Source of the DNA: Geosiphon pyriformis
Lineage: Eukaryota > Glomeromycota > Glomeromycetes > Archaeosporales > Geosiphonaceae
Direction of reading: 5' to 3'
NCBI GenBank assembly: GCA_016748015.1
Contig: JAAOMT010000785.1
Location: 4,426-68,425 of the forward strand
Length of the DNA: 64,000 nt
Positions 1 through 13,057 of this stretch are shown piece by piece (position 1 is the stretch's first letter; the number at the start of each line of letters is the position of its first letter). The position numbers and the translations under genes are program-made. The notes under the pieces are model-generated. The model worked only from the letters and a program-made list of their open reading frames with translations, was not told the DNA's origin and did not search any database.

Positions 1-3000
1 TTCACCGTGTAAAACGAAAACCCTCTGCCCTTGCTATCGAAATGTATTAATTTGATCAACGACGAATGAAAAATTTAGCATTTTCGAAAAACAATGATGA
101 GTAAATGTACTTGCTAAGAGTCATGTTCAGTCTGGTCATTCAATACATCCTTTATTTATTACTTGGGAGTTATCAAAAGTTTTTGATGCTCAAGGATATT
201 ATTGTCAAAATCGATCACATGCAATAATGCTTGAATCAAATAGACGAGCGTTTTATTATTAAATAAAATCTAATATCTAAATCTTTAAAATTAAGTCTCG
301 TTTCAATTAATTAAAATTCCACAATATTTCTTTAACAAAAATAATTTTATTTCTAGAATTTCATTTATTTATGCGAAAGTGATTTTTTTAATGCACAAAT
401 TATTTTTGGTACTTTCTAAATTTGATGAAAGAAATATATAATTAAAATTTCGGGGGAGGGGGGGGTGTAATGTAATAATTTAGAGATTAATATTATAAAC
501 TCGTAATAAATGTTTAAAACCTTTTTGAAAAACAAATGATTTTTATTTATCACATAGTACTTAAAAATTTGATAATTAATTCATTTTGGTTTAACGCATT
601 TATTTTATTAATTTTTAGTAGAAATTAATAAAAACAAACTTAATATATATATTTTATTTGTCTTTTTCATTTCTATACTAGGTTTTTTTAGTAAACGATT
701 AAAAGAAACCGTAAGGCTCTTGTACTATTATTTAAACTTTAAATTCTATTATATTCAAAAATCAATTATTATTTAAAATTGCTTTATTGATTTTTATTCT
801 TTAATCACTTTTGGTTTCAAAAGATGGTTTAATTCAAAGTTGTCTAAAGTAGCTTGTAAATTCGTTTCAATAATAGAGATATAAAAGATTATTAAAGTGA
901 GAGCATTTATAATTTTTTTCAAATGAGCTTTATGTTATAAGACAGGCAAAATTCCGGTTTCAAATATCTCATACAACCTTGGCACTAAGTTTTGCGTTAA
1001 AATTATTCAATATTTATTATTGGATTATTTTTCAGAAATAGTTATTTATAATCTCAACTAATTGAGAATATTGGAGCTGTGTTAAAGCATAATATTAAGA
1101 AAAAAGTAAAAGGAATGGTTGCAAAAAAAAGGAGTATCTTAAGAAATCTTTATTGGTCAAATCAAAGAAGAGTGGGCAAACCTTCTAGAAAGTTGGTTTT
1201 TACAAACATTCATGACATTTATGTCCGTATTCAGGCTGGTATAAATGTCAAAGGAGGCTTTATTCAATATTAATTTATAGCTTTGATATTAATAAAACAT
1301 ATTCTGGTTTTTGATATAGAATATATGAGATTATTTTTTAAAAAAATTAATTTCAAATTTGCAATATATGTATATGTTAGATTTGATAAAATTTATCTAA
1401 AGATAAAAGGTTTTCCATCTTTACCAAAATTATATAAATATGTATATATACTTAGCATTGAGAAGTTATAAAGCTTTTAAAATTATGTCAAATTTCAAGT
1501 TCAAAAAGTTTTAACTTAAAATATTATTAGAAATTGCTCGCTTGAATATTACCTAAATAAATTCTTAATAAAGTACTTTTGCTTCAAAACTTTAAACTAT
1601 ATCATTAATTTTTAGTAAAAACCTTAAAACCTTTGAAATTTTATAGAACTCAATAACATAATATATTTCTAAAGTGCCTGACTTATTTTAAATTATGTTT
1701 ATTAATATTAAGTTCGAAAACTCTTAGTGATGGGAAATATGAAATTTTAACCATCATAGTGAAAAAAAGTCTCCCAAAGGATTTTATAGCCTTGGCCATA
1801 TTTGTGAGACTTTAAATCTATTCATTATTTTAAGCTATCTCAATATTAGCATACATGTTCGGGGTCAAGCACAAATAAGGGATAAAATGTCGTAGCAATT
1901 ATAAATTAAAATTTGGACCTCCAAATGTTTCAAATTATAAAATTAAGAAACAAACAAACTAGAAGAATAATTATTATTATTTAATTTTTCGAATCATCTT
2001 AGAATTCTATTGAAATGATCTATACTTTCAAATTTGTATTGAGACCTATTTATTAAAAAAAGCTTTATTTCAATGATGTTATATGTTAAGTTCAAATCTA
2101 AAATTACGAAAATCTATAAATTTAGTAGCAAACCATTTTTCTCAAAAGCTGAGCAATTTCCAATGTTAATTGTTATTATTTGTGATAAACTTTTGAGTTT
2201 ATATTGTTGAAATAAAAAATAATCTTATTAGTTAGTTTAAATAAAATTTTATGTAATGAGCAGGTAAATTTTACTTAAAAAATGAAATTCAAGAAGTAAA
2301 ATGAGAATATGTTTAAGATTTCAGTATTAATATCCGTGAATTTCTTATTGATTGGCTAAAATAAATTTTTTATTGGTTTATTATGCAATTGCCCAATATT
2401 ATCTGGATAAATGCATTATTATGAATGAGCGTTCAGCAATAGAATGACGAGGCTGTGAGGGTTTTATGTACTATATGGGACATTTGATTAAAACTATTCG
2501 TAATTTCAGAAAATATTTTTTGCAGTTTTCACTATTTTATCGACTGCTTAGTTTTCTTTATAATTTTTGAAAAAAAAGGAATCTGTAGATTTCTTACTTC
2601 AATTGAATCTTTACCATTTTTCTAGCGAGGATATTAAATGTGAAAATATAAGCAAGAGGAGCGATTTAGAGAGTATTATATCTCAATTTTTAATTTAGAA
2701 ACTTAAATGTTTATTCATCGATAAATACTCCTTGTTTTAAGCAAATTTATTATAGCTCTGTTAAGAATTTCATTTTTTTTTAGATGGATTCGATTTTTTT
2801 ATCATCACTTGGAGCTGCTAGGTTACAAAATTACCTTTTATAATACTTTTAATTTATTGGTGCTATCAAGTTTATTTTAAAAAATTCTTTTATTATAATA
2901 GCACTATTTGATTTTATAAATTAATATTGAAATATTCAATTTATTAGGATTGTAATTTTTTTCATCACAAATTTACTAATTTAAATCAAAAAATTATTTT

Positions 3001-6000
3001 ATAGACTCATTAATTTTCTGAGGAAAATATTAGCAATCTAAATAAATAAGATATTTCTTTAAATAAAAATTGTTTATTATGAAGAGGTTTTTGCTATTAT
3101 TGAAATGATTTCACCAAAAACTATATTAAAATAATAATCATTCTTCTTTGTTGAATATTTAGCGTTTCAATTTGAGATGAAAAGTCAATATGTTAATTGG
3201 TGGAAAAAGGCAAAATTTTATCCAAATTACTGGACTTCTGAGAAGAGCTAGCGATAAATTAATATTTTAGAATGGGCATGGTTTATTTAAGATTTATCTC
3301 TATTCTAAACATTGCTAACAGAGAACATACTTGGGCATTAAATCCAGATATTTATTAACTAGAAGAAAGGAAAAAATCTTTTATAATTTCCTTATATCGG
3401 TGTTATTAGAATTCTATTTTTATATGTCTAGAATAACTTTCAAACCAAATTCTAAGTTTTATAATTCAGTGTCTTGAAAAATGCCGCTGGTTTGTGTGTT
3501 CCCCTTAAGTGTTCGTTTTAAAAAAAAAGTTATTCGAATTTTCGAGTCGCGTATATGAAAATGATTATACACTTATTTGAAAGTTTATTTTTTACAAATT
3601 AAGTTTTGTTAAAACTAGGGAATTATCCTAAGATTGTTGTTGCAAACTTTTCGAAACTGTATTTTATATTATTTTAGAAGCTATCCAGCTTTGAATGTAA
3701 GTTAGTAACATTCAGGATCTAAAAATTTTCATTCAAGAAACATCAAATTCCTAAATTTGCAAATTAATCACTCATAAGTGAAGGAATCTTAAAAAAGAAC
3801 TTCAAAAAAGCTTACCATACTTGATAATTTATTATAGAGTTTTATGAGTAAATATTATATGTTATCTTTTAATATAGAAATCATCCACTGAAAGCTATCC
3901 ATATCTTACCTCATTTCATTTAATATTTGGGCAAGTAACTATATTTTCTAGCGAAAATAATATTTAAATTTCAGGATAAGGGAAAATTCACTACCGAATT
4001 TATCAAATAACTATTTCATTATAAACTAATACCTTTGAATGTTTTCTCCTCTGCAATTTAGCGGAAGATGACAATATTCCTCTTTGATTTTATAAATGAA
4101 AATCTATTATATTTATTAATTCCATTTTGCTGTAGCCCACTAAGTTAATAATTTTGGAGGTTTAAAAGAGCCAACTTGATGATTATTTAATCTTAACATG
4201 TCTACACAAAAAATATAAATAAACATGAACAGATGAAGAATCGGTTCTTTATCTTACATGGTTTTTTTCTATCTTTAAATCATTTTTTTGATCAAGGTGA
4301 TTTGAAAAATAGGACTCCATTTTCGAGTGTAAGGTTATACTCTATAAAGCGTTTCCTTAAAAGTATTATTTTATATGTAAACATATTTTGAAAGCCTTAT
4401 TCTATTTGAGCTTTTAGTTAAGTTGCTTTTTGATAATGTTTATCCGAAATTAATATTTCAAGTGATCAAAAATTGTACAAATCAATATAAATTTAGTTAA
4501 TAATGTTATTTTACAAATGGGGGCGAGTTAAATAAATTCTTAAAAAAATTAAAATATAGAGACAAAATAATTGAGTGAAGATTAGATTGAGGGAAAGATT
4601 GGTAAAATATTAAGGGCAAAAACTATTTTAAAATAAAAAATTAATTTCATTATTATTATTATTATTATAACAAATTTAAAGGGTTAGTGATTTCTATCTT
4701 AATAAACAATCAAGAGTATCTTAAACGAGATGACTTAAAACTATTTCTTTGAAATGCAAGGAGGTGGTTGATTGACGTTGTTTTATCAAAATTATTTCCA
4801 TGAGATACATAGAAATTGTTTTAGCAAGTAAAAATTTTATTTTATTAATTGTTCTTTCCCTGTAACTTTTGCTTTTGGTTGTTGCCTTAAAGTACTCTAA
4901 ATCTTGATGAGGTGAACCTGCCGAATCAAACTTTTTTTACAAAAATGCTTACACAAAAAAAGTTCTTGAATAAAACGGATTTGAATATGGATATATATGT
5001 TTTACCTCAATAAAAAGTGAATTAATGCTTTTTGAGTTCATTTGCGTACTTTTGTTTATTATTTCTTCATTTCTTATTGAGGCGAGATATGTTCCCAGGC
5101 TTCGGCTTAATGACGTTTTAATTTTCGGGAAACTGTTAAAAAACAATATTAATAAATTTTTGAAGTAAATTATTGGTCCAAGGCGTAGTGACCTCCTAGC
5201 AGCCCATCAGCGTAAAATTCTCGAAATGTTCTTTATGCATTCTTTCCATTAAAAATTAACGCTCCGAATAGCTACTTGCATAAAATATATATTCTTGAAA
5301 TCCATTCTTGCGTAAGCTGACAATTACCATTGAAATTATACTTAAATTCATTTGTACTGCTAACAAATATGTACTACTTTATTGATCTTATGCTCAAGGA
5401 TGACTTTGCACAATGGATCCTAAAGCAATTTTATGCCTGCTTAATTCGTAGACTGTCCGAAAACATTCGCTTCCTTAGAAAAATTATGTAAAATGCCGAA
5501 TCGTTAATTTCGATAACTTTTTTCATGCTATAAATGAATTTCAGGTTATTTCTGAAAAAGATGGTTGCCAAAGTTATTGTTTATTAGTGTAATTAATGCA
5601 CCTTACATATTAAAAAATTGGAATTTTTAAATTTAAGAACTTTACAATTTTTCATTTAAATTCTTAAAGTCAAAAAGTGGCAAGTTCATTGTTCAATTAA
5701 AAAGGGTATAATGTTAAATTCAAATATTTTTTTGAGTTATTTTATAGCTGCATTTCAATTTTGATAACATAAATATCTCTGTGAATAAATGAGTAAAAAA
5801 GATTCCCGGTTCAAATAGAAAGTACCTTAGTACATTCAATGTTATAAAACTCTAGCCAACTTTTTAATAAAGGAATACCAATATTCACGACAGAAATATT
5901 TGATTTTATTCACTTTCAAGTACTGATCTTGCGAATAAATCATAATAATAATGTAAAGCCATAATTGGCTCACCAAATGAAATGTTTTTGTGTTAATTGT

Positions 6001-6342
6001 AAAGTTGTATGTGAGTGTCATTGTATACAGTATACAGGTAAGAGCATTATGGCTCTGAAGTGAGAAATTTACATTTTTGATAAATAATGAAGGTTCCAGA
6101 ATGAGATATAAATGCAAAAAGAATATTTCGAGAGAACTAAAACTGGTAAATGCAAAGATTACCATATGAAAGAGTGGGAAAATTTTAAAATGTGCTATCG
6201 AGATTTATATGAAGGTAGATATACCCTGATGTATAAATATTATCTTTGGGTTTAGAAAAGAATGTCGAAATCAGATTCGTCAAAAAAGATGAAAATACTA
6301 AATTTCATTATAGGATAAGGTTTAGATGGATAAAATGTCACA
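1..6342. other. AT-rich intergenic region, no supportable gene
   Basis: This stretch is strongly AT-rich and shows only short ORFs without recognisable domains, most of them starting at non-ATG codons. It holds a G-rich patch near 452-465 and a short ATT trinucleotide run near 4648-4668. No RNA gene, transposon terminus or decayed protein family was recognised. Confidence 0.6.
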
Positions 6343-7932
6343 TTAAAATCTTACTGGATCTCGGAAAATTCTGTCACTCTTTGAAAAATAGAATGATGAA
6401 ATAATATTGGGCACTACAGTCCTAACAGCACGAATAGCTGCTTCTGTTATATCTGTTGCATCCATGATGTTTAAATGTTCTAAAGATCTCGGGGCATACT
6501 CTGACACTATGCGTAGATGTTCATCAGATATACACTGTGAAGCTGGAAATTCAAAGGTTTGTAATGGGGCTTGACAATTCTGATAAAATCTTAGTAAAGA
6601 TTCGGCAGTAAATTCTAAGTCAAGTTGAATTGTCAAGTGTCGCATTGTGGGTGGCAAAGCAGCTCCAAGGTCAACGATGAAATAGTCGGCATCAAATAAT
6701 TCGTCGTCATCGTTTTCATCTTTAGTATGCATAATCGATAACGATTCTAGTTGATCCCAAGATTTCACTAGTCGGAGTATTTGTGGTAATTCAGTTATTG
6801 CCCCGTGGACTTGAAATTTGGTGATGTTTGGATTATTAATCGCAAATACTTGAACAGCATTCCAATTTTCTTGATAACCATCACCACGTATCAGTACTTC
6901 TTGCAAGCTATGAGCAGCATTAACAGCAAATGTTCGAAGTGTTGGGACTGGGATAAAGGTTTTATTCAGTTGAAGTGTTTTAAGGTGTGGAAAAAAAGGG
7001 GTCGAGGGTTTCTTGTTGGTGCATTTACCAATATTTTGACATCGATTAAATACAATTGTTTCTAAATTATGGCAAAGTCCAAGAACATCCAGTAGAGGGT
7101 ACCCTTGCACATCGATGGTTGAAAATTGAATATGCTTAAGGGTATTATGAGCGGATTTCAACGCTTCAAAAATATTGCTTAAATCAATCGCGAATCCGCG
7201 AAAATGACAATCCTGAAGATGAAAACGGGCAAGATTTTTTTGAACTGATATTAAAGCGACAAGGGTTTCAGCCCCAGCTTTAATCATTAATTCCCCACGC
7301 TGATATCTGGTCCATCCGAATGTGTCCAATGAAACTTCGATCGACTCAATTTCTGTACAAAATGTCGAAGCAGACAACAGAAGAATCGGATCGTAAGCTC
7401 CAAAACAATTAAACGTTCGAAGACGAGATAACGAACGACGGGCACCGGGAAAACGAAAAAAATTCCAATCATCTTCACTCCAGTCATAATCATCTAATGA
7501 AGTCTCGAAATCCAGTTGTAAATCAACAAACAAAGCCTCACATGAAAAAAGATGTCTACATAAAGTTTGCAAGACAAGTTGGGCAGATATTAAGACGCAA
7601 GTTGCGCTACGCCACTCAGAAATTGCTCGTGCAAGATTCAAAAAATTGAAATGTCGTAAATAATTAGCATAAGCAAAGATTCCTGAAGTTGTGTGTTCTA
7701 TTCCTAAACGATTCTTGTCTTCGAAAGAGAGGCATGAAAGTAATGCATCGACAAGCGCTACGGAAGAACTATAACTCGCCTCGCTGTTCTGTAAAGGTTT
7801 TCGCCATAAAAATGTGACAGCTTCATGACACCAATGTCTATTCACTAAGAGACAAGAGTACAGTGCTTGTTGATCGTCGTTTAAAACTTGAAATATTTCA
7901 TGAAGACATAAAAGTGGGAGTGTAGAGGCCAT
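6343..7932 (-). CDS. F-box protein with C-terminal leucine-rich-like region
   Basis: This is a single uninterrupted 529-aa reading frame starting at ATG 7932. Residues about 4-48 form an F-box (LPLLCLHEIFQVL, then the CLLVNRHWCHEA segment and the aromatic FLWRKP end). The F-box normally binds Skp1 in an SCF ubiquitin ligase. The rest contains spaced leucine-rich segments (for example LETIVFNRCQNIG and LEHLNIMDATDIT) that resemble degenerate LRRs and would serve as the substrate-recognition part. Such F-box/LRR genes form very large families in Glomeromycotina. No intron is needed. A 15-base G run lies about 80 bp upstream of the start. The target is unknown. The F-box call is firm and the LRR call moderate. 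Confidence 0.85.
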   Translation of the reverse strand: MASTLPLLCLHEIFQVLNDDQQALYSCLLVNRHWCHEAVTFLWRKPLQNSEASYSSSVALVDALLSCLSFEDKNRLGIEHTTSGIFAYANYLRHFNFLNLARAISEWRSATCVLISAQLVLQTLCRHLFSCEALFVDLQLDFETSLDDYDWSEDDWNFFRFPGARRSLSRLRTFNCFGAYDPILLLSASTFCTEIESIEVSLDTFGWTRYQRGELMIKAGAETLVALISVQKNLARFHLQDCHFRGFAIDLSNIFEALKSAHNTLKHIQFSTIDVQGYPLLDVLGLCHNLETIVFNRCQNIGKCTNKKPSTPFFPHLKTLQLNKTFIPVPTLRTFAVNAAHSLQEVLIRGDGYQENWNAVQVFAINNPNITKFQVHGAITELPQILRLVKSWDQLESLSIMHTKDENDDDELFDADYFIVDLGAALPPTMRHLTIQLDLEFTAESLLRFYQNCQAPLQTFEFPASQCISDEHLRIVSEYAPRSLEHLNIMDATDITEAAIRAVRTVVPNIISSFYFSKSDRIFRDPVRF

Positions 7933-8977
7933 AATGGCCTTTTAGGATATCTGTATCTGAGCGGCAGATTGCCTCAATTTTTGATTATTTTTTTATCAAT
8001 GTAATAAATTGGTAGGGGGGGGGGGGGGGTTTGGTGAATGATTACACTGATGGATATATACGGCGATTTTGGATCTACCCTTTTATTAGGGAGAAAATGT
8101 ATTCGGCACTGAGGGAGTTATGGGAATTGAAGGAGGCAAAAAAAATGGTTGTTTGCCGCACAGCGGTTATCAACGAAAGTCGATGGTGAGTTTGAATGAA
8201 ATATTAAAATGAAAAGAAGGTTGTTCTTGTTACTACTAAAGAAGGGGGTTAATGCTAATTCCAGTTATTCTTAATATTTGATGATTAAGTAACGTATAAG
8301 GAATATCATTTGCCACCACATCAATTATAAATGTTGCACTGTATTCATCGAAAATTTTCTCATTGGACAGATTAAAAATTAAATTCTTTCCCTAAATTAG
8401 TTAGTCAGAAAAAGAAGGTTCTTTTTTTGCTTTAAAAATTAGCACCTGCCACTTTTAACCGGGAAATATTTTGATCATCCAAAAGGCTTCGATTATTGCG
8501 ATTATCTTTTTGGGGAGCAGAAATCAATATCCTATACCTGATTTCCTTGGCACATGTCCCATTTTAAGATTTTATTTAAAAACAAATGGCGATGGAACTT
8601 TTGAATTTATCAAGTGACATAGCTCGCAAAAAGTGATAATCTTACGAAAAAGTGGGAAGTGTGTGTTAACCAAAACTTACAATTCAAAGGAAACATTTTA
8701 TATAAATAATTATGACATTAAAATTTTAAATGACTTTGGTGACGCTAAGCAAAATTTGAAGCATCGTACACTTTTGAATACCAATATAATCTTTATTTAA
8801 ACTATATTTTTGCATCTATGTTAGATACAAAGCTTTAAAAAAATACTTGCACTAGGTTAAACAATATTAGAAATCAACTTTCACCTCAAAAAATTTTCTC
8901 GCTGCCTCTCGTTTCAAAATTTAGCCATTTTATTACTCCTGCCAGTATTTTCACAAAATAACTTTTATGTTCTTCAA
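7933..8977. other. Intergenic, divided between F-box promoter and CsbD-like 3' flank
   Basis: No gene is supportable. It contains the G15 homopolymer (8015-8029) and a slightly more GC-balanced stretch at about 8030-8200 upstream of the F-box start. The remainder is AT-rich 3' flank of the next minus-strand gene. Confidence 0.5.
8015..8029. repeat. G15 homopolymer
   Basis: Fifteen consecutive G residues on the plus strand, about 85 bp upstream of the minus-strand F-box start codon. This is striking in a genome this AT-rich. It could be a promoter element, a replication or sequencing slippage site, or an assembly-length error. Confidence 0.9.
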
Positions 8978-9551
8978 TCAAAGCTTACTCGCGTTTCTGA
9001 CTCCACTGTTCTCAGCCTCCATTGGATTTTCCATATTTTGATGCTTTACAGGATTTGCATTTCCGTGTTCTTGAGCCGTTTTTCCTATTTTACTTGCATC
9101 ATCAGGGATGGGCTTTTCAAGTTTGACTGACTCTTGTTTCTTAATTGGTTCATGCGCTGCGGCCTTTCCGAAATCAGTTTTATCATTACTGAGGTTGTTA
9201 ACTTGTTCTTTCATGCCTAAAATGAGTCCCATCAGCAAAATAAATTAGAACCAAATTTCAAATTGAAAAATAAAAGAGTATGATGTCCAAAATTTACCAT
9301 CTCTTTCTCCTGATGATTTTTCAGCGTTATCAATGGCTTTTCCTGACAATTTTTCGTTAGTTCCTTGCCAGAGCATATTCTCGTCATTTAGAATTTTACC
9401 TAAAAATCAAATCCTTTCGATTCTTTTAAACTATCTCAAACTTGATAAGCAATTAAAACTGAATTCGGAGAAACCTGCCTAGTTGTTCTTTCGCAGCGCC
9501 TTTATAATACTTGGCATTAGCTATCAGCTTGTTGGATTTCTCGGAAGGCAT
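8978..9551 (-). CDS. Small CsbD-like stress protein, three exons
   Basis: Exons on the minus strand are 9551-9479, 9399-9298 and 9216-8978. They total 414 nt and give 137 aa with all phases closed. The N-terminal half has the CsbD-like pattern (YYKGAAKEQLG, then NEKLSGKAIDNAEK) found in bacterial CsbD and in small fungal stress-responsive proteins. The C-terminal half is hydrophilic, Lys/Glu/Asn-rich and probably disordered. There is no signal peptide or membrane segment. Intron 1 needs a GC donor (TAG|GCAGGT): using the neighbouring GT donor gives an immediate stop. Intron 2 is GT-AG. Function in fungi is poorly known. The gene structure is more certain than the family call. Confidence 0.65.
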
Positions 9552-9862
9552 TTTGATGAAAATTGATTCAATTTCACTTTGATGGGAATAGATTTAAGGT
9601 GGTGAAAAGAATTTTTGGGATTGTAACCTGTGTTTTTCTACTTTATAATTTTGACGACTGGGCTTTCGACACATTGATATATTAAAGGCTTTAGATGACG
9701 TTAAATGATCATATCTTTCATTTGGCGTCATGATTATGTCAACCATGTACTCGATGATCGATTATTCATACCATAAAACTTCCACTCATTGGAAGAATCC
9801 GAATAAATCATTCTTTGAAAATGGATTTATTTAGTATAAAACTTAACCTTAAAGGTCCAAGC

Positions 9863-9890
9863 AAGCAAGCAAGCAAGCAAGCAAACTTTG
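9863..9890. repeat. (GCAA)n tetranucleotide microsatellite
   Basis: About six tandem copies of a CAAG/GCAA unit in intergenic DNA. Confidence 0.9.
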
Positions 9891-11498
9891 TGTATAGCTT
9901 CTGCAAACCATTATTTTAATTTTATCAAAAATTTTTGCTTCATTTGAAAGTTCGAAATTGATAAAAATAATCTTTACCTTTTCCAAAGGGTTATATCAGT
10001 TGTTTTTAGCCATAAAATGAAAAACTCGATAATTAATATTTGAGAAGCTAAACGACTCGAATAAAATCTGCCTCTTTCATTCAAACACAACTTATTACAT
10101 GTAGAAAGCCCCGTTAAATACATGTCAAATATATAAATGTAAAACAGTTGTCATAAATAATTTTCAGATAAAAAGCTTTTGATATATGAATATAAATTAG
10201 TCGGCTTGGGTGAAATAGCTCTACTATGGTAAAAGTGCTTTCAGTGTTAGAGAAACATCTTTTTAATTTAAATTCATATTTAAATTCAGTATTAAAGACG
10301 TTTGAAGTCAAAGAATTTTTTTGCAGAGTCTGATATAAAAAAGCTTAATTGGAAATGATTAGAGAAAAGGATTGGGATAGCTCTATCGAAATAGAGGAAA
10401 TTTGTGACACTGAATATTCAAAGTGGGTTAATAATTTTTTTTCCAATGTAGATAGATTTTAATCAGCTCGTTATAATGTTAGTTTATAAGGCAGGGAGTT
10501 TTTTGACAAATAAGTGATGGGAAACTTTTTTTCGATTGATTGATTGATTAATTAATTAATTTGTAACAGTGAGTACCAAAGTCACTTGAAAAACGATCAT
10601 TAAAAGAGCCAAAATACTTTTTTAAGTTATGCATGCAGTTTATTTTACTATTTTAATTATTTTTAATTAAATCTCAATTCGTTTACAAAATCGGTACTTA
10701 GTGGTCATGGCTATAACAATAAATCCTAAACCTATGTTTTGTAACTTCAGAAATTATTTTAATTAAGACAAATGTAAATTTTCAAAAATAAACAAATAAT
10801 TCTTTTTAATCCTAACTATAAAATTTGTGGGTTGGATTCGTGTAAGTTTGAAAAATTTTTGGGTTGTTAATCAGATAAGAAAACGAACCCCATTTAAATT
10901 TAAAGAATTTTTGAGATTATGTTATAAATTTAATAATAATATTTGGTTCAACAATTTTTTATAGAAATAATTTAACTTGCTCAAAAGATAAATCATTAAA
11001 AAATAATAATTTTTTTCTATTCTACTTTCCAACCTTTCAATTAATAAATAACGCTCACTGTTTAATATGAGTGCAAGCAGATTAAAACATCTAAATATCG
11101 TGCCTCAGATCTTTCTTACTTAACAAATTTTTAAGAGAATACTTGTGATTATTATGATCTCCAATACTATTACGTTCAACTTTGGAAGTTCGTTATCTTT
11201 AGAAAAAAAATTCTGGATTGGAGAATTTTTTTTTTTTTCCAACAAATATTGAATAAACCAATTTATTTCTAAATCGATGAAAATTAAGATTTTTATATTT
11301 ATTAAATATTTAACAATATTTCGATCATATGTCCTTAATATTAAACTTTTAATTAGGACTAAAAATATGGCTACAAATCAAAATTTATCCAAAAATTGTT
11401 TGGCATGGATAACAAAATTTTTATTTACAAAATTATATTGCCTAAAAAGTTTGAAAAAAAAAATACTTTTGATAAGGGTTATTATTTAAGTTTTATCT

Positions 11499-11525
11499 TC
11501 TTCTTCTTCTTCTTCTTCTTCTTTT
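11499..11525. repeat. (TTC)n trinucleotide microsatellite
   Basis: Uninterrupted TTC repeats in AT-rich intergenic DNA. Confidence 0.9.
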
Positions 11526-12998
11526 TTCTTATTCTTCTTAATTAATAAGATCCTAAAAAATTAATAAACATTTAAGATAAATTTTATTTGGCAAGATTTT
11601 TCAATATTGTTTTGCTTTTGTTAGTACTGCTAAACCATTTTCAATAAAAAAAGGTACGTGTTTTTTTAGAATTTTAAATATTTTAGAAAAAAAAAAATTT
11701 AACAAAACATAAAAAAATAATCTTCCTTTTATTTTTATTTTTTACTTTGATAAAATTAAAGGTTAAAATAAAGAAGAATCAAATTCAAATTTTTCTGAAC
11801 GTAATTTTAAATTTAAAACCATTTTTTTTTTCGGCAACAAAAATTAAGCTTTTCGACGCATTGTATTGTTAACTAAATTCAAATATTTCATATCAAATAT
11901 GTTTGATTTCAATGTTGCCTTTCTAATAGTTGAAATTTAATTGAGAAATTTATAGAAATTTAGATAGAGGTCTCAAATTTCATGAGATTTACATTTTTAT
12001 AAATCAAAAACATTTTATTTCCAATTTAGTTTCCCCATTTGTTTTTTTCCCACAAAAATTAAAAAGATCTTAAACTATTTGAACTCTTTTGAACTTTTTG
12101 AATTATTCTAAAATATTTAAACTGTGTGTCTTCATTGTTTCCTTAATACTTTAAAATTTTAATAGAAAAGATAATTCAATATTGTAACCTATAAATTACG
12201 TCTAAATGAAATCTGTATTCAAATCACCATCGATCCCCAATTGAGTAAAACCCTTTTGAGATGAATCCAAATTTGGCTTAATATAAAAACTCTTATAAAA
12301 TTTGAAAAACGATATTAAGGGTGAGTTTATAGCTCTATTGGTTATTAAGTGAAATTAATAGTTCGAGATCCCAGTACAACCTTTTTTTTTTTAAACATTC
12401 AACATCGACAGAAATCCAATCTTACTATTTTCAATACTTTATTGATGTGGGAAAAATTCGACAATTGATTTTTTGATCAAAATCCACTAAACTCCAATTA
12501 GATTATGCATAAAGATTTCGTGTAAGATTTTTAAACAGCATCTTCAAAATATTGCTGATCGTAAAAGGAATTAAATGGGCATCCCGATCATGTAAAATTT
12601 ACCCTTTGTACTTCCCCCATGGGTGCAAAATGTGTTGTAAATCACGTTTTTCAATATAAAGGCAATTGATCAAGCCATAGATTTCCAAAATTAATCTAGC
12701 TAAAAAACCCACAAGAAAAATAGGTTATACAATATGTTTGTACACAAATCCCGGTTCCCAGTCTCTAGTATGTCAAAACTGTCAATTTTTATATTAATTT
12801 TCAGAAAATTAAGAAGCAGAGGTAAATTAAATGGTAGAAAGTTTTAGAGAATGAATGGGAATTTAATATTTTTTTTAATATCTTGGTCGCAGAGACAATG
12901 TTTAATTCATGCAGACTCTAATGCCAAAAAACCTCCAATGAAATTTCTATCAAAAACTGATTACCAAGAGGGAAACCAACTTCAAAAAATTTCTTTGT

Positions 12999-13057
12999 TC
13001 ATCATCATCATCATCATCTTCATCATCATCATCATCTTCTTCTTCTTCATCATCATG
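12999..13057. repeat. Compound (CAT)n/(CTT)n microsatellite
   Basis: Alternating blocks of CAT and CTT triplets. In one minus-strand frame these would read as Asp/Glu runs, but the frame is closed by stops on both sides, so it is taken as a non-coding microsatellite. Confidence 0.8.

Noticed and set aside
1079-1273. 64-codon frame with basic composition
   Set aside because: It starts at a non-ATG codon, shows no family motif and sits in AT-rich DNA.
5842-6165. 107-codon minus-strand frame with an ATG
   Set aside because: Composition is that of AT-rich noise (Phe/Leu/Ile/Tyr), and no domain, homologue or splice partner was recognised.
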